From the NCBI RefSeq assembly GCF_016756595.1, contig NZ_AP023257.1, positions 5,658,001 to 5,722,000 of the forward strand: 64,000 nucleotides of DNA, read 5' to 3'. Positions 17,701 to 25,357 of the stretch are shown here, piece after piece; within the stretch, counting starts at the first letter, position 1, and every line of letters starts with the position of its first letter. Both the position numbers and the translations under genes were made by a program. The notes under the pieces were generated by a model that saw nothing but the letters and a program-made list of their open reading frames with translations, did not search any database and had not been told where the DNA came from. Source of the stretch: Mesorhizobium sp. L-2-11 (lineage in GTDB: Bacteria; Pseudomonadota; Alphaproteobacteria; Rhizobiales; Rhizobiaceae).

Positions 17701-17987
17701 CAACGCTCTGAAATTCGCTCATCAACCGGGTAGGTCTCGGTGTCCACCTTGCCGTCGCCTCCGCCTTCCGGCCCTGTTTGGGGGCGCAAGTTGGGGCAAA
17801 GTTCCCGCTCGCTCAATTTGCGGCAAAAGACTTCGAAATCCTTATGCTGGTTGCGATCGGTGAGCGTGTCCAGATGGTGGCTCAACTCGGATTCGCTCAG
17901 CCTATAGGCGTCAGTGCATTCGCTGTCCGAGTAAAGATACGGGCGTCTGACCCGCATCATTTCAGACGGTGTGGGGAATCGATTCAT
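14733..17987 (-). CDS. large protein with PD-(D/E)XK-like nuclease N-terminus and helical-repeat body; putative defence protein
   Basis: A 1084-aa protein I cannot assign to a named family. Residues ~35-75 read KDFEVFCRKLSERELCPNLR then GPEGGGDGKVDTE. Residues ~95-105 read FAFSAKKAW. This is the G-x-x-D-x-x-(I/V)-D ... x-x-K spacing of Mrr-like restriction endonucleases, with a likely metal-binding Asp and catalytic Lys. The middle (~200-620) is alpha-helical with TPR-like text (AKALYYLAVGYRGAGLRWAA). The C-terminal ~350 residues are unrecognised. No Walker motifs were seen, so it is not a STAND ATPase. The start was set at 17987 behind AGAGGAAA. Codon use is less GC-rich than the neighbours, and the gene is the sole cargo of an inverted-repeat-bounded island. 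Anti-phage activity is inference. Confidence 0.75.
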   Translation of the reverse strand: MNRFPTPSEMMRVRRPYLYSDSECTDAYRLSESELSHHLDTLTDRNQHKDFEVFCRKLSERELCPNLRPQTGPEGGGDGKVDTETYPVDERISERWYVGDGKSGAERWGFAFSAKKAWSDKVRSDVKGIVGTTRGYDRIIFFTNRPARQRDRLRIEDELQQEHGVKVTILDREWIIDRVFSHGHKDLAYKYLKVGQHEPDKIMLGPRDFKRQQALDALEAGLKKLGSTAQEQTQAVSDTFEAARLSRELERPRFETEGRFKRAIDHAKKYGASYQHLRAVYEFAWTAFWWFDDIETMQDQYERVEAIAFKSGHAVHISKVSNLHQLLVGRVFQGHETPDELFFADRSKRLKEKLLELAADKSRPNNALHAETLLVFHRMSEISLSGERENLDEIWQALCGIIDRAAGLAEFPADMLETMVEAIGESAPDSQAFDTLVEKLAEFMAERSKEIKAGSLYLQQGERKLDAEKPTDGIKWLGRAVIHLSKDESREDQAKALYYLAVGYRGAGLRWAARSTALASIIQYLALSETEGDLRVETIPALNLFAMLSLQLGHIVDVLSAIQFLHAIGSNAPLDDESGERLKNQITQFDQLLACLLIVQPPEEIRRLESLPDVLDRLALFSARLALLYRLGHIDKLKADGSVPEGTDDREIHEMMTFLASQPACGSLPNKVVLFDEAFSGVRTRILGVEIEIEASNTLEGVLQAETYAAAFEGFAATLLNAGAFPHTEKFTVRIRQLDNLQEASVAEDDDSMMEVCVPADWQLAKVNNIGKYNEHLIFSCIHALASVAMLPNAAETIEELVRTENVFERATLFCRAGISRNRVFGTHAGRISDWDDCINRNFPMAPNAPARPAAIELPPLAGDDDEEMPQVFGEVRSHDDVLVRAIINPRLWHAAEWKGMMYGVTMPGQPPFLGLMFANASKGEAVFKEWLARFGRDDSQDEIYISAIKGIDRQNPFHYRGHITQDFGTLSAEPGKIFVNTSRTNTMTVGNHRNLEMFCEHVRACGAYFLVPAFFDTSGMPELRMELAILKRKFHVREAWQIGPHDVDAMAIRPDDDVIIPEGEAAPPVHELARIREKRRQNG

Positions 17988-18084
17988 CGTTGTTTCCTCT
18001 GCTCGAAAGGATAGCAGATTCCAATCGCGCAACTTCAGTCCTTGTTGTGTTTTCCTTTACTGATTGTCTCGCTCTATGATTGCC

Positions 18085-18101
18085 GTCCGATTTTATCGGA
18101 C
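18085..18101. promoter_or_regulatory. perfect palindrome upstream of island gene
   Basis: GTCCGATTTTATCGGAC has perfect 7-base arms around a 3-base centre and lies about 98 bp upstream of the large gene's ATG, inside the island. It is a good candidate operator. Its half-site TGTCCGATA resembles words in the IclR-region palindromes at 49859-49896. Confidence 0.45.
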
Positions 18102-18241
18102 ATTCTCTTCAACACACGGAAGGGCGGCTTTTAGGAGCTTCAACGAGCGGTGTGAACGACCGAAAATTAGGCGCGAAGCGGCCTTTCGTTAAACGCAAGA
18201 CATAGGTCGCTTCGAGGTCAAAACGGTATTCAGTTTCGGGT

Positions 18242-18267
18242 ACCAAGCGTCAGGTTTTGTCCACTAG
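18242..18267 (-). repeat. right inverted repeat of island
   Basis: On the plus strand it begins ACCAAGCGTCAG and ends TTTTGTCCACTAG. It is the inverted counterpart of 14502-14527 and contains the TAG stop of the neighbouring GntR gene. Confidence 0.8.
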
Positions 18268-18968
18268 GAAGGCATCCCGATCGAAACCGCCGCCGGTTTC
18301 ATCGGGTCGGCCGCGGCAAAGACGGCGCTCGCCTCGCTGACGATGGAGACGTGATCCTTGGCTGCTTGTCCTGCGGCAGCGCTGTCGCCGCGCATGATCG
18401 CGGTAACGATGACGTCATGCTCCTGCCAGGATTTGGCCAGGCGGCCCGGCAGCATGAATTGCGCGCGCCGGAACGGCGCCAGCCGGCTGCGGGTCATGAC
18501 GGTCAGTTCATAGATGTGCTTGCTGTGCGCGCCGCGATAAAGCCGGGTGTGGAACTCGGTGTTAAAATACTCGTAGTCCTCCTCCGCACCCAGTTGCACA
18601 AGGCGCGCCGATGCCTGGTGCTCGATCTCGAGCGCGCGGCGTTCGCCGGCAGTCATGCGCTCGGCTGAGAACCGCGCGCAAATCGCTTCAAGCTCGGCCA
18701 TGCTCTCGAACATCGAGGCAAGATGCTCCTGCGTCACCACGGCGACGGTGGCGCCGCGGTTGGGCCGCCTTTCGACCAGCCCCATGGCGCTCAGCCGGCC
18801 AAGCGCCTCCCTGACGGGGGTGCGCGACACGTCGAAACGGGCAGCGAGCGAGGTCTCGTCGAGCTTTTCGCCGGGGCGCAGGAACCCGGTGACGATCCGG
18901 TCACCGATCGCCCTGACCATCTGATCGACGGTCGTGCCCGACCTGATCAAGCTGCGCTTCCCCGACAA
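18264..18968 (-). CDS. GntR family transcriptional regulator (FCD subfamily), probable biuret-operon regulator
   Basis: A 234-aa protein. The winged HTH around LDETSLAARFDVSRTPVREALGRL (roughly residues 40-63) is a textbook GntR recognition region. The FCD domain contains the conserved FNTEFHTRLYRGAHS metal-binding-type motif (about 133-147). It is divergent from the BMP-type importer and biuret genes, separated by a ~200 bp region that carries a palindrome (19082-19112). It therefore probably regulates that operon in response to biuret or a breakdown product. Its stop codon lies inside the right inverted repeat of the neighbouring insertion. Confidence 0.9.
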   Translation of the reverse strand: MSGKRSLIRSGTTVDQMVRAIGDRIVTGFLRPGEKLDETSLAARFDVSRTPVREALGRLSAMGLVERRPNRGATVAVVTQEHLASMFESMAELEAICARFSAERMTAGERRALEIEHQASARLVQLGAEEDYEYFNTEFHTRLYRGAHSKHIYELTVMTRSRLAPFRRAQFMLPGRLAKSWQEHDVIVTAIMRGDSAAAGQAAKDHVSIVSEASAVFAAADPMKPAAVSIGMPS

Positions 18969-19081
18969 TTCTCCTCCGTCCAGTCTTTTTCGCGGCCATG
19001 CGGCAAGTGGCTCGCCGGAAGTTTCGACTCGGGCGCGCCCTCTATGCCTTTATTTTAATCTAGATGTCAAACTGGCTAATT

Positions 19082-19112
19082 GAAAGGCAAAAAGTGTATG
19101 CAATTGCCTTTC
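19082..19112. promoter_or_regulatory. inverted repeat, candidate GntR operator
   Basis: GAAAGGCAA (19082-19090) and TTGCCTTTC (19104-19112) form perfect 9-base arms with GTATGCAA in the spacer. It lies between the divergent GntR and importer genes. A GTATGCAAT word also occurs before the other GntR gene at about 8029-8037. Confidence 0.5.
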
Positions 19113-19173
19113 GCTTGAGCACGGATAATCGGTCCGCCAACTGATTTAACTGGATAAATTCCAGCTTTTGAAC

Positions 19174-19188
19174 TGGCACGGCGATTGC
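19174..19188 (+). promoter_or_regulatory. sigma-54 (RpoN) promoter of the biuret operon
   Basis: TGGCACGGCGATTGC matches the -24/-12 consensus TGGCACG-N4-TTGC fully, with GG at 19175-19176 and GC at 19187-19188. The predicted +1 is at about 19200. Together with the guanidine-operon promoter it indicates RpoN/NtrC control of both nitrogen-scavenging operons. It also means the first gene cannot start at the upstream TTG (19168) or the GTG at 19189 if this promoter is used. Confidence 0.8.
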
Positions 19189-20313
19189 GTGCACTTTCAT
19201 GAGAAGGGAACTAGTCGCGAACTGCTCAAGACCTCCGCCGGAGCGGCGCTGGGTCTGGCCTCGGCGTCATTCCCGATCAGCAGGGCGTTCGCCGCTGCCG
19301 TCACTGTCGGCTTCATCTATGTCGGACCGAAGGACGACTACGGCTATAACCAGGCGCATGCCGAGGGTGCCGCCACATTGAAGGCCATCGAGGGCATCTC
19401 CGTGGTCGAGGAGGAGAACGTCCCCGAAACGGTCGATGTCCAGAAGTCGATGGAATCGATGATCAACCTCGACGGCGCCTCGCTGATCTTCCCGACCTCC
19501 TTCGGCTATTTCGATCCGCACATGCTGGCCATGTGCGCGAAATTCCCCGACATGCAGTTCCGCCATTGCGGCGGCATGTGGAACAAGGACAAGCATCCGA
19601 TGAATGCCGGTTCCTATTTCGGCTATATCGGCATGGGCCAGTATCTCAACGGCGTCGCCGCCGGCCACGCCACCAAGACCAAGAAGATCGGCTTCGTCGC
19701 GGCAAAGCCGATTCCGCAGGTCCTGCTCAACATCAACTCCTTCCTGCTCGGCGCACGCTCGGTCGACCCCGCCATCACCTGCCAGGTGATCTTCACCGGC
19801 GAATGGTCGCTGGCGGTCAAGGAGGCGGAGGCCACCAATGCACTGGTCGATCAGGGTGCCGACGTCATCACCTGCCATGTCGACAGCCCGAAAGTGGTGG
19901 TCGAAACCGCGGCGGGACGCGGCGCCTTAATCTGCGGCTACCATGCCAATCAGAGCCCGCTGGCGCCCGAAAAATACCTGACCGGCGCGGAATGGAACTG
20001 GGCGAAGGTCTACAAGATGTTCGTCGACGACCTCGTGGCCGGCAAGCCGCTGCCCAATTTCACGCGCGGCGGACTGGCCGACGGCTTCGTCAAGATGAGC
20101 CCGCTCGGCCCCGCCGTCAGCGAGGCGGCGCGCACACAGTTCGACGGCACGCTCGCCGAAATGATGAAGGGCGGCTTTTCCGTGATCAAGGGGCCCTTGA
20201 AGAACAACAAGGGCGACGTCGTCGCAACCGAGGGCCAGACCTTCGTTGAAGCCGCGATCGAGCTGGAAAGCATGGACTATCTCGTCGAGGGTGTCGTCGG
20301 CTCGACCGCTTGA
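19189..20313 (+). CDS. BMP family ABC transporter substrate-binding protein, biuret operon
   Basis: About 374 aa. After a Tat-like leader (SRELLKTSAGAALGLASASF) the mature protein reads AVTVGFIYVGPKDDYGYNQA, the hallmark first strand of the BMP/PnrA family of periplasmic or lipid-anchored binding proteins. The start is unresolved: TTG 19168 and GTG 19189 are in frame, but both overlap the sigma-54 promoter. The only ATG near the predicted +1 (19199) is in another frame and would give MRRELV before diverging. A start lost by a one-base change, or an unusual start such as CTG 19222, is possible. Downstream permeases and a two-domain ATPase complete the importer, probably for biuret or a related ureide. 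Confidence 0.85.
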   Translation: MHFHEKGTSRELLKTSAGAALGLASASFPISRAFAAAVTVGFIYVGPKDDYGYNQAHAEGAATLKAIEGISVVEEENVPETVDVQKSMESMINLDGASLIFPTSFGYFDPHMLAMCAKFPDMQFRHCGGMWNKDKHPMNAGSYFGYIGMGQYLNGVAAGHATKTKKIGFVAAKPIPQVLLNINSFLLGARSVDPAITCQVIFTGEWSLAVKEAEATNALVDQGADVITCHVDSPKVVVETAAGRGALICGYHANQSPLAPEKYLTGAEWNWAKVYKMFVDDLVAGKPLPNFTRGGLADGFVKMSPLGPAVSEAARTQFDGTLAEMMKGGFSVIKGPLKNNKGDVVATEGQTFVEAAIELESMDYLVEGVVGSTA

Positions 20314-20335
20314 GCATGGATCGGAGACGAGGGCC

Positions 20336-21496
20336 ATGGCAGACACGGTGAGCAGTGCGAGCGTGCCAGTGATGCTCGGCGCCAAAAGCTATCCGACGGC
20401 GCTCGAATGGATCGCCCGACGGGCGGAAGCCTTCGTCATCCCGCTCGTGGCGCTGATCGTCGGCATGGCCCTGTTCAGCCTGTTCATCGCGCTGGTCGGC
20501 AAGTCGCCGGTACAGCTCTATGAAACGATGTGGCGCGGCGGCTTCGGCTCGTGGTTCTCGGCCCAGAACTCGCTGTCGCGGGCTGCACCCTTGCTGCTTG
20601 CGGCGCTCTGCGTGGCACTGCCGGCCCGGCTCGGCCTTGTCGTCATCGGTGGCGAAGGCGCGATCGTGCTGGGCGGCGTTGCCGCGGCTGCCATGGGCGT
20701 GGCCGCCAGCGGCGCCCCCGCCTTTTTCGTTATTCTTGCCATGGGCGTGGCGGGCCTGGCCGCCGGCGGCATCTGGATCGGTGCCGTCGGCGCGCTACGC
20801 CACTACCGTGCCGTCAACGAAACCATATCGAGCCTTTTGATGGCCTATATCGCCATCGCCCTGATGAACCATCTGGTGGAAGGACCGCTGCGCGATCCCG
20901 CCTCGCTCAACAAACCCTCGACCGAGCCGTTGGCTGAGGCCTACCGCATCGGCAACATTCCGGGCATGGACGTGCACTGGGGCCTGGTCGTCGGCGTCAT
21001 CGCCTGCATTCTGTCCTGGCTGCTGATCGAAAAGACCCGCTGGGGCTTCGCCGCTCGCATCGCTGGCGGCAATGTCAGGGCAGCCCAGGTGCAGGGACTT
21101 GCCGTCGGACCGCTGATCGTCGGTTTCACCGCGCTGGCCGGCGGCTTCGCCGGCCTTGCCGGCATGCTGGAAGTCGCCGCCGTGCAAGGCAGCGCCAACG
21201 CCTCGCTCGCCGCCGGCTACGGGTATACTGGTATCCTGGTCGCCTTCCTCGCCCGCCACAATCCGCTCGCCATCATCCCGGTCGCGTTCCTGCTTGGCGG
21301 CATCGACGCCTCCGGCGGGCTGATCCAGCGCCGCATGGACCTGCCCGACGCCACCGTGCTGGTGCTGCAGGGCATGCTCTTCGTCGTCATCCTGTTCAGC
21401 GAAACCTTCTACGGCCGCTTCAAGGCCTTCAATCCCGACCTCTGGCAGAGGGGCGATCTGTTGAAGAGGCCCGATCTCCTGAAGGGAACTGCCTGA
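20336..21496 (+). CDS. ABC transporter permease (BMP/nucleoside type)
   Basis: A 386-aa permease with about 8-10 membrane segments of the BPD_transp_2 family (YufP-like). It begins MADTVSSASVPVMLGAK with GAGACGAGGG upstream. A conserved region VNETISSLLMAYIAIALMNH lies about residues 160-179, and GVAASGAPAFFVILAMGVAG marks a core helix pair. Its stop overlaps the ATG of the next permease. An in-frame opening further upstream (20246) lies inside the binding-protein gene. Confidence 0.9.
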   Translation: MADTVSSASVPVMLGAKSYPTALEWIARRAEAFVIPLVALIVGMALFSLFIALVGKSPVQLYETMWRGGFGSWFSAQNSLSRAAPLLLAALCVALPARLGLVVIGGEGAIVLGGVAAAAMGVAASGAPAFFVILAMGVAGLAAGGIWIGAVGALRHYRAVNETISSLLMAYIAIALMNHLVEGPLRDPASLNKPSTEPLAEAYRIGNIPGMDVHWGLVVGVIACILSWLLIEKTRWGFAARIAGGNVRAAQVQGLAVGPLIVGFTALAGGFAGLAGMLEVAAVQGSANASLAAGYGYTGILVAFLARHNPLAIIPVAFLLGGIDASGGLIQRRMDLPDATVLVLQGMLFVVILFSETFYGRFKAFNPDLWQRGDLLKRPDLLKGTA

Positions 21497-22422
21497 TGGA
21501 CGCAACCGAGATCGGCCTCTGGGGCGTTCCGCTCGCCATGCTCGGCGGCGCCATCCGCGTGTCGACGCCCTTCATCTTCGTGTCGCTGGGCGAAGCCATC
21601 ACCGAGCGTTCGGGGCGCATCAATCTCGGTCTCGAAGGCACGCTGGTGTTCGGCGCGATGACCGCCTATGCCGTCGCGGTGATGACCGGCTCACCATGGC
21701 TCGGTCTGCTGGCTGCCGCCGCTGCCGGTCTTTGTTTCGGCCTGTTCCACGGCTGGATCTGCAAATTCCGCGGGGTCAACGACATCGCCATCGGCATTGC
21801 GCTGATGCTGTTCGGCTCGGGTCTCGCCTTCTTCTTCGGCAAACCGTTCATCCAGCCCTCGGCGCCCGACCTGCCGGCCATCCCGTTTGGCGGCTGGTCC
21901 GATATTCCGCAGGTGCAGGCGGCGCTCAATGTCAATGTGCTGTTCCTGATCGGCGCAGCACTTGCCGTGTTCCTGTGGTGGGCTTTCCGCAACACCCGCG
22001 CCGGCCTGATCATGCGCGTGGTCGGCGACAGTTCCGATGCCGCGCGCGCCATGGGCCTCAACCCGAACGCCGTGCGCCTCATCGCCACCGGTATCGGCGG
22101 CGCGCTGGCCGGCATCGGCGGCGCTTATCTGTCGCTCTACTATCCCGGCAGTTGGACCGAGGGCATTTCGTCGGGACAGGGGCTGATGGCGGTGGCGCTG
22201 GTCATCTTCGCGCGCTGGAACCCGCTCGGCTGCTTTGCCGCCGCGCTGCTGTTCGGCGGCGCCGGGGCGCTGGGGCCGGCGCTGCAATCGGTCGGCATCA
22301 CGCAAGGCTACTATCTGTTCTACGCCGCACCCTACATTCTCACCCTCGTCATCATGATCGCCACCTCGTCGCCGAGCCGTTCGCTGGCCGGCGCGCCGGG
22401 CGAACTGTCGATCACCAAATGA
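21496..22422 (+). CDS. ABC transporter permease (BMP/nucleoside type)
   Basis: A 308-aa permease, the YufQ-like partner. It contains [23 protein letters not shown] text (here [20 protein letters not shown], about residues 29-48), highly typical of this family. Eight or more hydrophobic segments follow. It starts at the last base of the preceding gene's stop codon, showing tight coupling. It forms the membrane channel with the previous gene product. Confidence 0.9.
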   Translation: MDATEIGLWGVPLAMLGGAIRVSTPFIFVSLGEAITERSGRINLGLEGTLVFGAMTAYAVAVMTGSPWLGLLAAAAAGLCFGLFHGWICKFRGVNDIAIGIALMLFGSGLAFFFGKPFIQPSAPDLPAIPFGGWSDIPQVQAALNVNVLFLIGAALAVFLWWAFRNTRAGLIMRVVGDSSDAARAMGLNPNAVRLIATGIGGALAGIGGAYLSLYYPGSWTEGISSGQGLMAVALVIFARWNPLGCFAAALLFGGAGALGPALQSVGITQGYYLFYAAPYILTLVIMIATSSPSRSLAGAPGELSITK

Positions 22423-22447
22423 CGTTTCCAGACTGGAGTTTTGCTCA

Positions 22448-23149
22448 ATGAACGCCAGAGCCGAGATCACGCAGCGCTACATCGACGCCGATCCCTATCC
22501 ATGGCCCTACAATGGCGAGCTTCGGCCCGACAACACGGCGCTGATCATCATCGACATGCAGACCGATTTCTGCGGGCCGGGCGGCTATGTCGACCATATG
22601 GGCTACGACCTGTCGCTGGTGCGGGCGCCGATCGAGCCGATCAGATCGGTGCTGTCGGCCATGCGGGTGAAGGGCTACACCATCATCCACACGCGCGAGG
22701 GCCACCGGCCCGATCTCGCCGACCTGCCGGCCAACAAGCGCTGGCGCTCGCGACGCATCAATGCCGGCATCGGCGACCCCGGACCTTGCGGGCGCATCCT
22801 GGTGCGCGGCGAGCCGGGCTGGGACATCATCCCCGACCTCTATCCGGCCGAAGGCGAGCCGATCATCGACAAGCCGGGAAAGGGCTCGTTCTGCGCCACC
22901 GACCTCGAATTGATCCTCAACCAGCGCGGCATCGAAAACATCGTGCTGACCGGCATCACCACCGACGTCTGCGTGCACACGACGATGCGCGAAGCCAACG
23001 ACCGCGGCTTCGAATGCGTGATGCTGGAGGATTGCTGCGGGGCGACCGACTACGGCAACCATCTCGCCGCGATCAAGATGATCAAGATGCAAGGCGGCGT
23101 GTTCGGCGCGGTGTCCCATTCGGCGTCCTTCGTCGCCCAGTTGCCATGA
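22448..23149 (+). CDS. biuH: biuret amidohydrolase (cysteine hydrolase, isochorismatase-like fold)
   Basis: A 233-aa cytosolic enzyme. The catalytic triad is visible as D36 (IIIDMQTDF), K142 ([10 protein letters not shown]) and C175 (TTDVCVHTT). These are the same positions I recall for the characterised Rhizobium leguminosarum BiuH, and the N-terminal [20 protein letters not shown] block also matches it. It hydrolyses biuret to allophanate and ammonia. An atzF gene downstream to consume allophanate and an importer around it confirm the pathway. It starts 25 bp after the permease. Confidence 0.93.
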   Translation: MNARAEITQRYIDADPYPWPYNGELRPDNTALIIIDMQTDFCGPGGYVDHMGYDLSLVRAPIEPIRSVLSAMRVKGYTIIHTREGHRPDLADLPANKRWRSRRINAGIGDPGPCGRILVRGEPGWDIIPDLYPAEGEPIIDKPGKGSFCATDLELILNQRGIENIVLTGITTDVCVHTTMREANDRGFECVMLEDCCGATDYGNHLAAIKMIKMQGGVFGAVSHSASFVAQLP

Positions 23150-23159
23150 GGGTGTTGTG

Positions 23160-24689
23160 ATGCGTGAAAGCGGCAAGAAGGCCGTCGGCGTCGAAACGAT
23201 CGGCATGAGCATGCGCTTCGGTGCCTTCATCGCGATCGACGACGTCTCAATCAAGGTGCCGGCGGGATCGTTTCATGCGTTGCTTGGCGAAAACGGCGCG
23301 GGCAAGTCGACGCTGGTCAAATGCATCATGGGCTTTTATCACCCGACCGCCGGCGACATCCTGGTCGACGGCCGCGAGGTCGGGATCGCCAGTCCGAAGG
23401 ACGCCTCGGCGCTCGGCCTCGGCATGGTCTACCAGCATTTTACCCTGGTCCCGTCGCTCACGGGTGCGGAAAACCTGGTCATTTCCCGCGAGAAGGTGCC
23501 GGGGATTATCGGCTGGCGCAAGGAGCGCGCCGCACTTGCCCAATTCATGGAGCGGATGCCGTTCAAGCTGCCGCTCGACGTCAAGGTGGCCGAACTCGCC
23601 GCCGGCGAGAAACAGAAGCTCGAAATCATCAAGCAGCTTTATCTCGGCCGCAGTTTTCTGGTGCTGGACGAGCCGACGTCGGTGCTAACCCCCGGCGAGG
23701 CGCAGGAAGTGCTGGGGCTCGTGCGCGGCATGACCAAGGCGGGCGATCTCACTGTGCTGATGATCTCGCACAAGTTCCACGAGGTGACGGCGTTTGCCGA
23801 CGACATCACTGTCTTGCGCAAGGGCAGACTGACAGGAACGGGCAAAGTATCGGAGCTGTCTCACAAGCAGATGGCGGCGATGATGATCGGTGACCAGCCG
23901 ATCGCCGCGCTCGACAGCCGCGCTCCAGTTCCGGCCGAAGCCAGGCAAATCCTGACGGTGAAAGCACTGAAGGCGCCCGACCGCACCGGCCTGAAAACCA
24001 TCGACATCGGCGAGCTCGATGTGAAGTCCGGCGAGATCGTCGGTGTCGCCGGTATTTCCGGCAACGGCCAGAAGGAATTTTTAGAAGTCCTGGCCGGGCA
24101 GCGTACGCGTGATGCCGGCGACGTCCTGGTGAAGGGATCGCCCTACGGCGCCAGCCGCGCCGAGGCCCGCACGCTCAATGTGCGCTTCATCCCGGAGGAA
24201 CCGTTGCGCAATGCCTGCGCGCCGAGGATGACGGTGGCCGAAAACATGGCTTTCCGGACCTTCGACCTGAACGAGGCCGGCAAACCGATCGCCTGGATCA
24301 GGATGAGTGCCATCAGGGACTATGCGACGCGCCTGGTCGAGCAGTTCAAGGTCAAGACAGCCTCGCTCGCCTCGCCGATTTCGTCGCTCTCCGGCGGCAA
24401 CGTCCAGCGCGCTGTGCTCGCCCGCGAACTGACCGGCGAGGTCGATCTTCTCATCGTGTCGAACCCCTGCTTCGGCCTCGACTTCTCCGCCGTCGCCGAA
24501 ATCCGCGCGCGCATCATGAAGGCGCGCAACGCCGGCGCGGCGGTGCTGCTGATGTCGGAAGATCTCGATGAGCTGCTTGAACTTTCGGACCGCATCTTCG
24601 TCATGTCCGACGGCGCGCTGGTCTATGAGACGCCGATCGCGCAGGCGAGCGTCCAGACGATCGGCGAATATATGGCGGGACATCACTGA
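23160..24689 (+). CDS. ABC transporter ATP-binding protein, two ABC domains (BMP/nucleoside type)
   Basis: A 509-aa double ATPase. Domain 1 has Walker A GENGAGKST (about 43-51), signature LAAGEKQKLEI and Walker B FLVLDEPTSVL. Domain 2 has a degenerate Walker A GISGNGQKEFL, signature LSGGNVQRAVLAREL and Walker B-like LLIVSNPCFGLD without the catalytic Glu, as is usual in YufO relatives. It drives the BMP-type importer. The start was set at the ATG at 23160, one codon after an in-frame GTG. It overlaps the next gene (TGATG). Confidence 0.9.
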   Translation: MRESGKKAVGVETIGMSMRFGAFIAIDDVSIKVPAGSFHALLGENGAGKSTLVKCIMGFYHPTAGDILVDGREVGIASPKDASALGLGMVYQHFTLVPSLTGAENLVISREKVPGIIGWRKERAALAQFMERMPFKLPLDVKVAELAAGEKQKLEIIKQLYLGRSFLVLDEPTSVLTPGEAQEVLGLVRGMTKAGDLTVLMISHKFHEVTAFADDITVLRKGRLTGTGKVSELSHKQMAAMMIGDQPIAALDSRAPVPAEARQILTVKALKAPDRTGLKTIDIGELDVKSGEIVGVAGISGNGQKEFLEVLAGQRTRDAGDVLVKGSPYGASRAEARTLNVRFIPEEPLRNACAPRMTVAENMAFRTFDLNEAGKPIAWIRMSAIRDYATRLVEQFKVKTASLASPISSLSGGNVQRAVLARELTGEVDLLIVSNPCFGLDFSAVAEIRARIMKARNAGAAVLLMSEDLDELLELSDRIFVMSDGALVYETPIAQASVQTIGEYMAGHH

Positions 24690-25357
24690 TGGCGGAGATA
24701 GACGCGCTGCCGTTTCCGTTTGCCTTCAAGCATGAGGCGATGGCGCTCGTCGTCATCGACATGCAGCGCGATTTCGCCGAGCCGGGCGGCTTCGGCGCCA
24801 GCCTCGGCAATGACGTCGGCCGGGTGGTGGCGATCGTGCCGACGGTGAAAAGGCTGATCGAGGGATTTCGCGCCGCCGGCCTGCCGGTGATCCACACGAT
24901 GGAATGCCACAGATCAGACCTTTCGGACCTGCCGCCGGCCAAGCGCAATCGCGGCAATCCGTCGATACGCATTGGCGATGCCGGCCCGATGGGCCGCGTG
25001 CTGGTCATCGGCGAGCCGGGAACGGCGATCCTCGACGAGGTGGCCCCGCTGCCTGGCGAAATCGTCATCGAAAAACCCGGCAAGGGCGCGTTCTACGCCA
25101 CCAGCTTCGGCGAGGACCTGAAGCGGCTCGGCGTGCAGCAGCTCGTCTTCGCCGGGGTCACGACGGAAGTCTGCGTGCAGACGACGATGCGCGAGGCCAA
25201 CGACCGCGGCTATGAATGCCTGCTGGCCGAGGATGCGACGGAAAGCTACTTTCCCGAATTCAAGGCGGCCGCGCTGGCCATGATCAGGGCACAGGGCGCG
25301 ATCGTCGGCTGGACGGCGATGACGGACCAGGTGCTCAAAGGAATTGCCGATGCCTAA
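24689..25357 (+). CDS. second cysteine hydrolase (isochorismatase-like), possible triuret or related ureide hydrolase
   Basis: A 222-aa paralogue of BiuH. The triad is D24 (VVIDMQRDF), K129 (IEKPGKGAF) and C162 (TTEVCVQTT), and it shares the CHRSDLSDLPPAKR-type substrate-loop region. It is clearly diverged from BiuH (no [11 protein letters not shown] block). In other bacteria a triuret hydrolase of this fold feeds biuret to BiuH, so triuret is a reasonable candidate, but ureidoacrylate or another ureide cannot be excluded. It overlaps both neighbours, so it belongs to the same transcript. Confidence 0.85.
   Translation: MAEIDALPFPFAFKHEAMALVVIDMQRDFAEPGGFGASLGNDVGRVVAIVPTVKRLIEGFRAAGLPVIHTMECHRSDLSDLPPAKRNRGNPSIRIGDAGPMGRVLVIGEPGTAILDEVAPLPGEIVIEKPGKGAFYATSFGEDLKRLGVQQLVFAGVTTEVCVQTTMREANDRGYECLLAEDATESYFPEFKAAALAMIRAQGAIVGWTAMTDQVLKGIADA

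Larger units (their letters stand above)
14502..18267. mobile_element. putative insertion (~3.77 kb) bounded by 26-bp inverted repeats
   Basis: The ends are inverted copies of a 26-bp sequence, CTAGTGG(T/A)CAAAA(T/C) followed by CTGACGCTTGGT, identical at 24 of 26 positions. Between them lies a single large gene and AT-richer flanks, unlike the GC-rich surroundings. No transposase is present, so this would be a non-autonomous cassette moved in trans, or two dispersed repeats that happen to flank the gene. The right repeat overlaps the stop codon of the GntR gene (stop at 18264-18266), suggesting that insertion trimmed that gene's 3' end. No clear target-site duplication was found. Confidence 0.55.
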
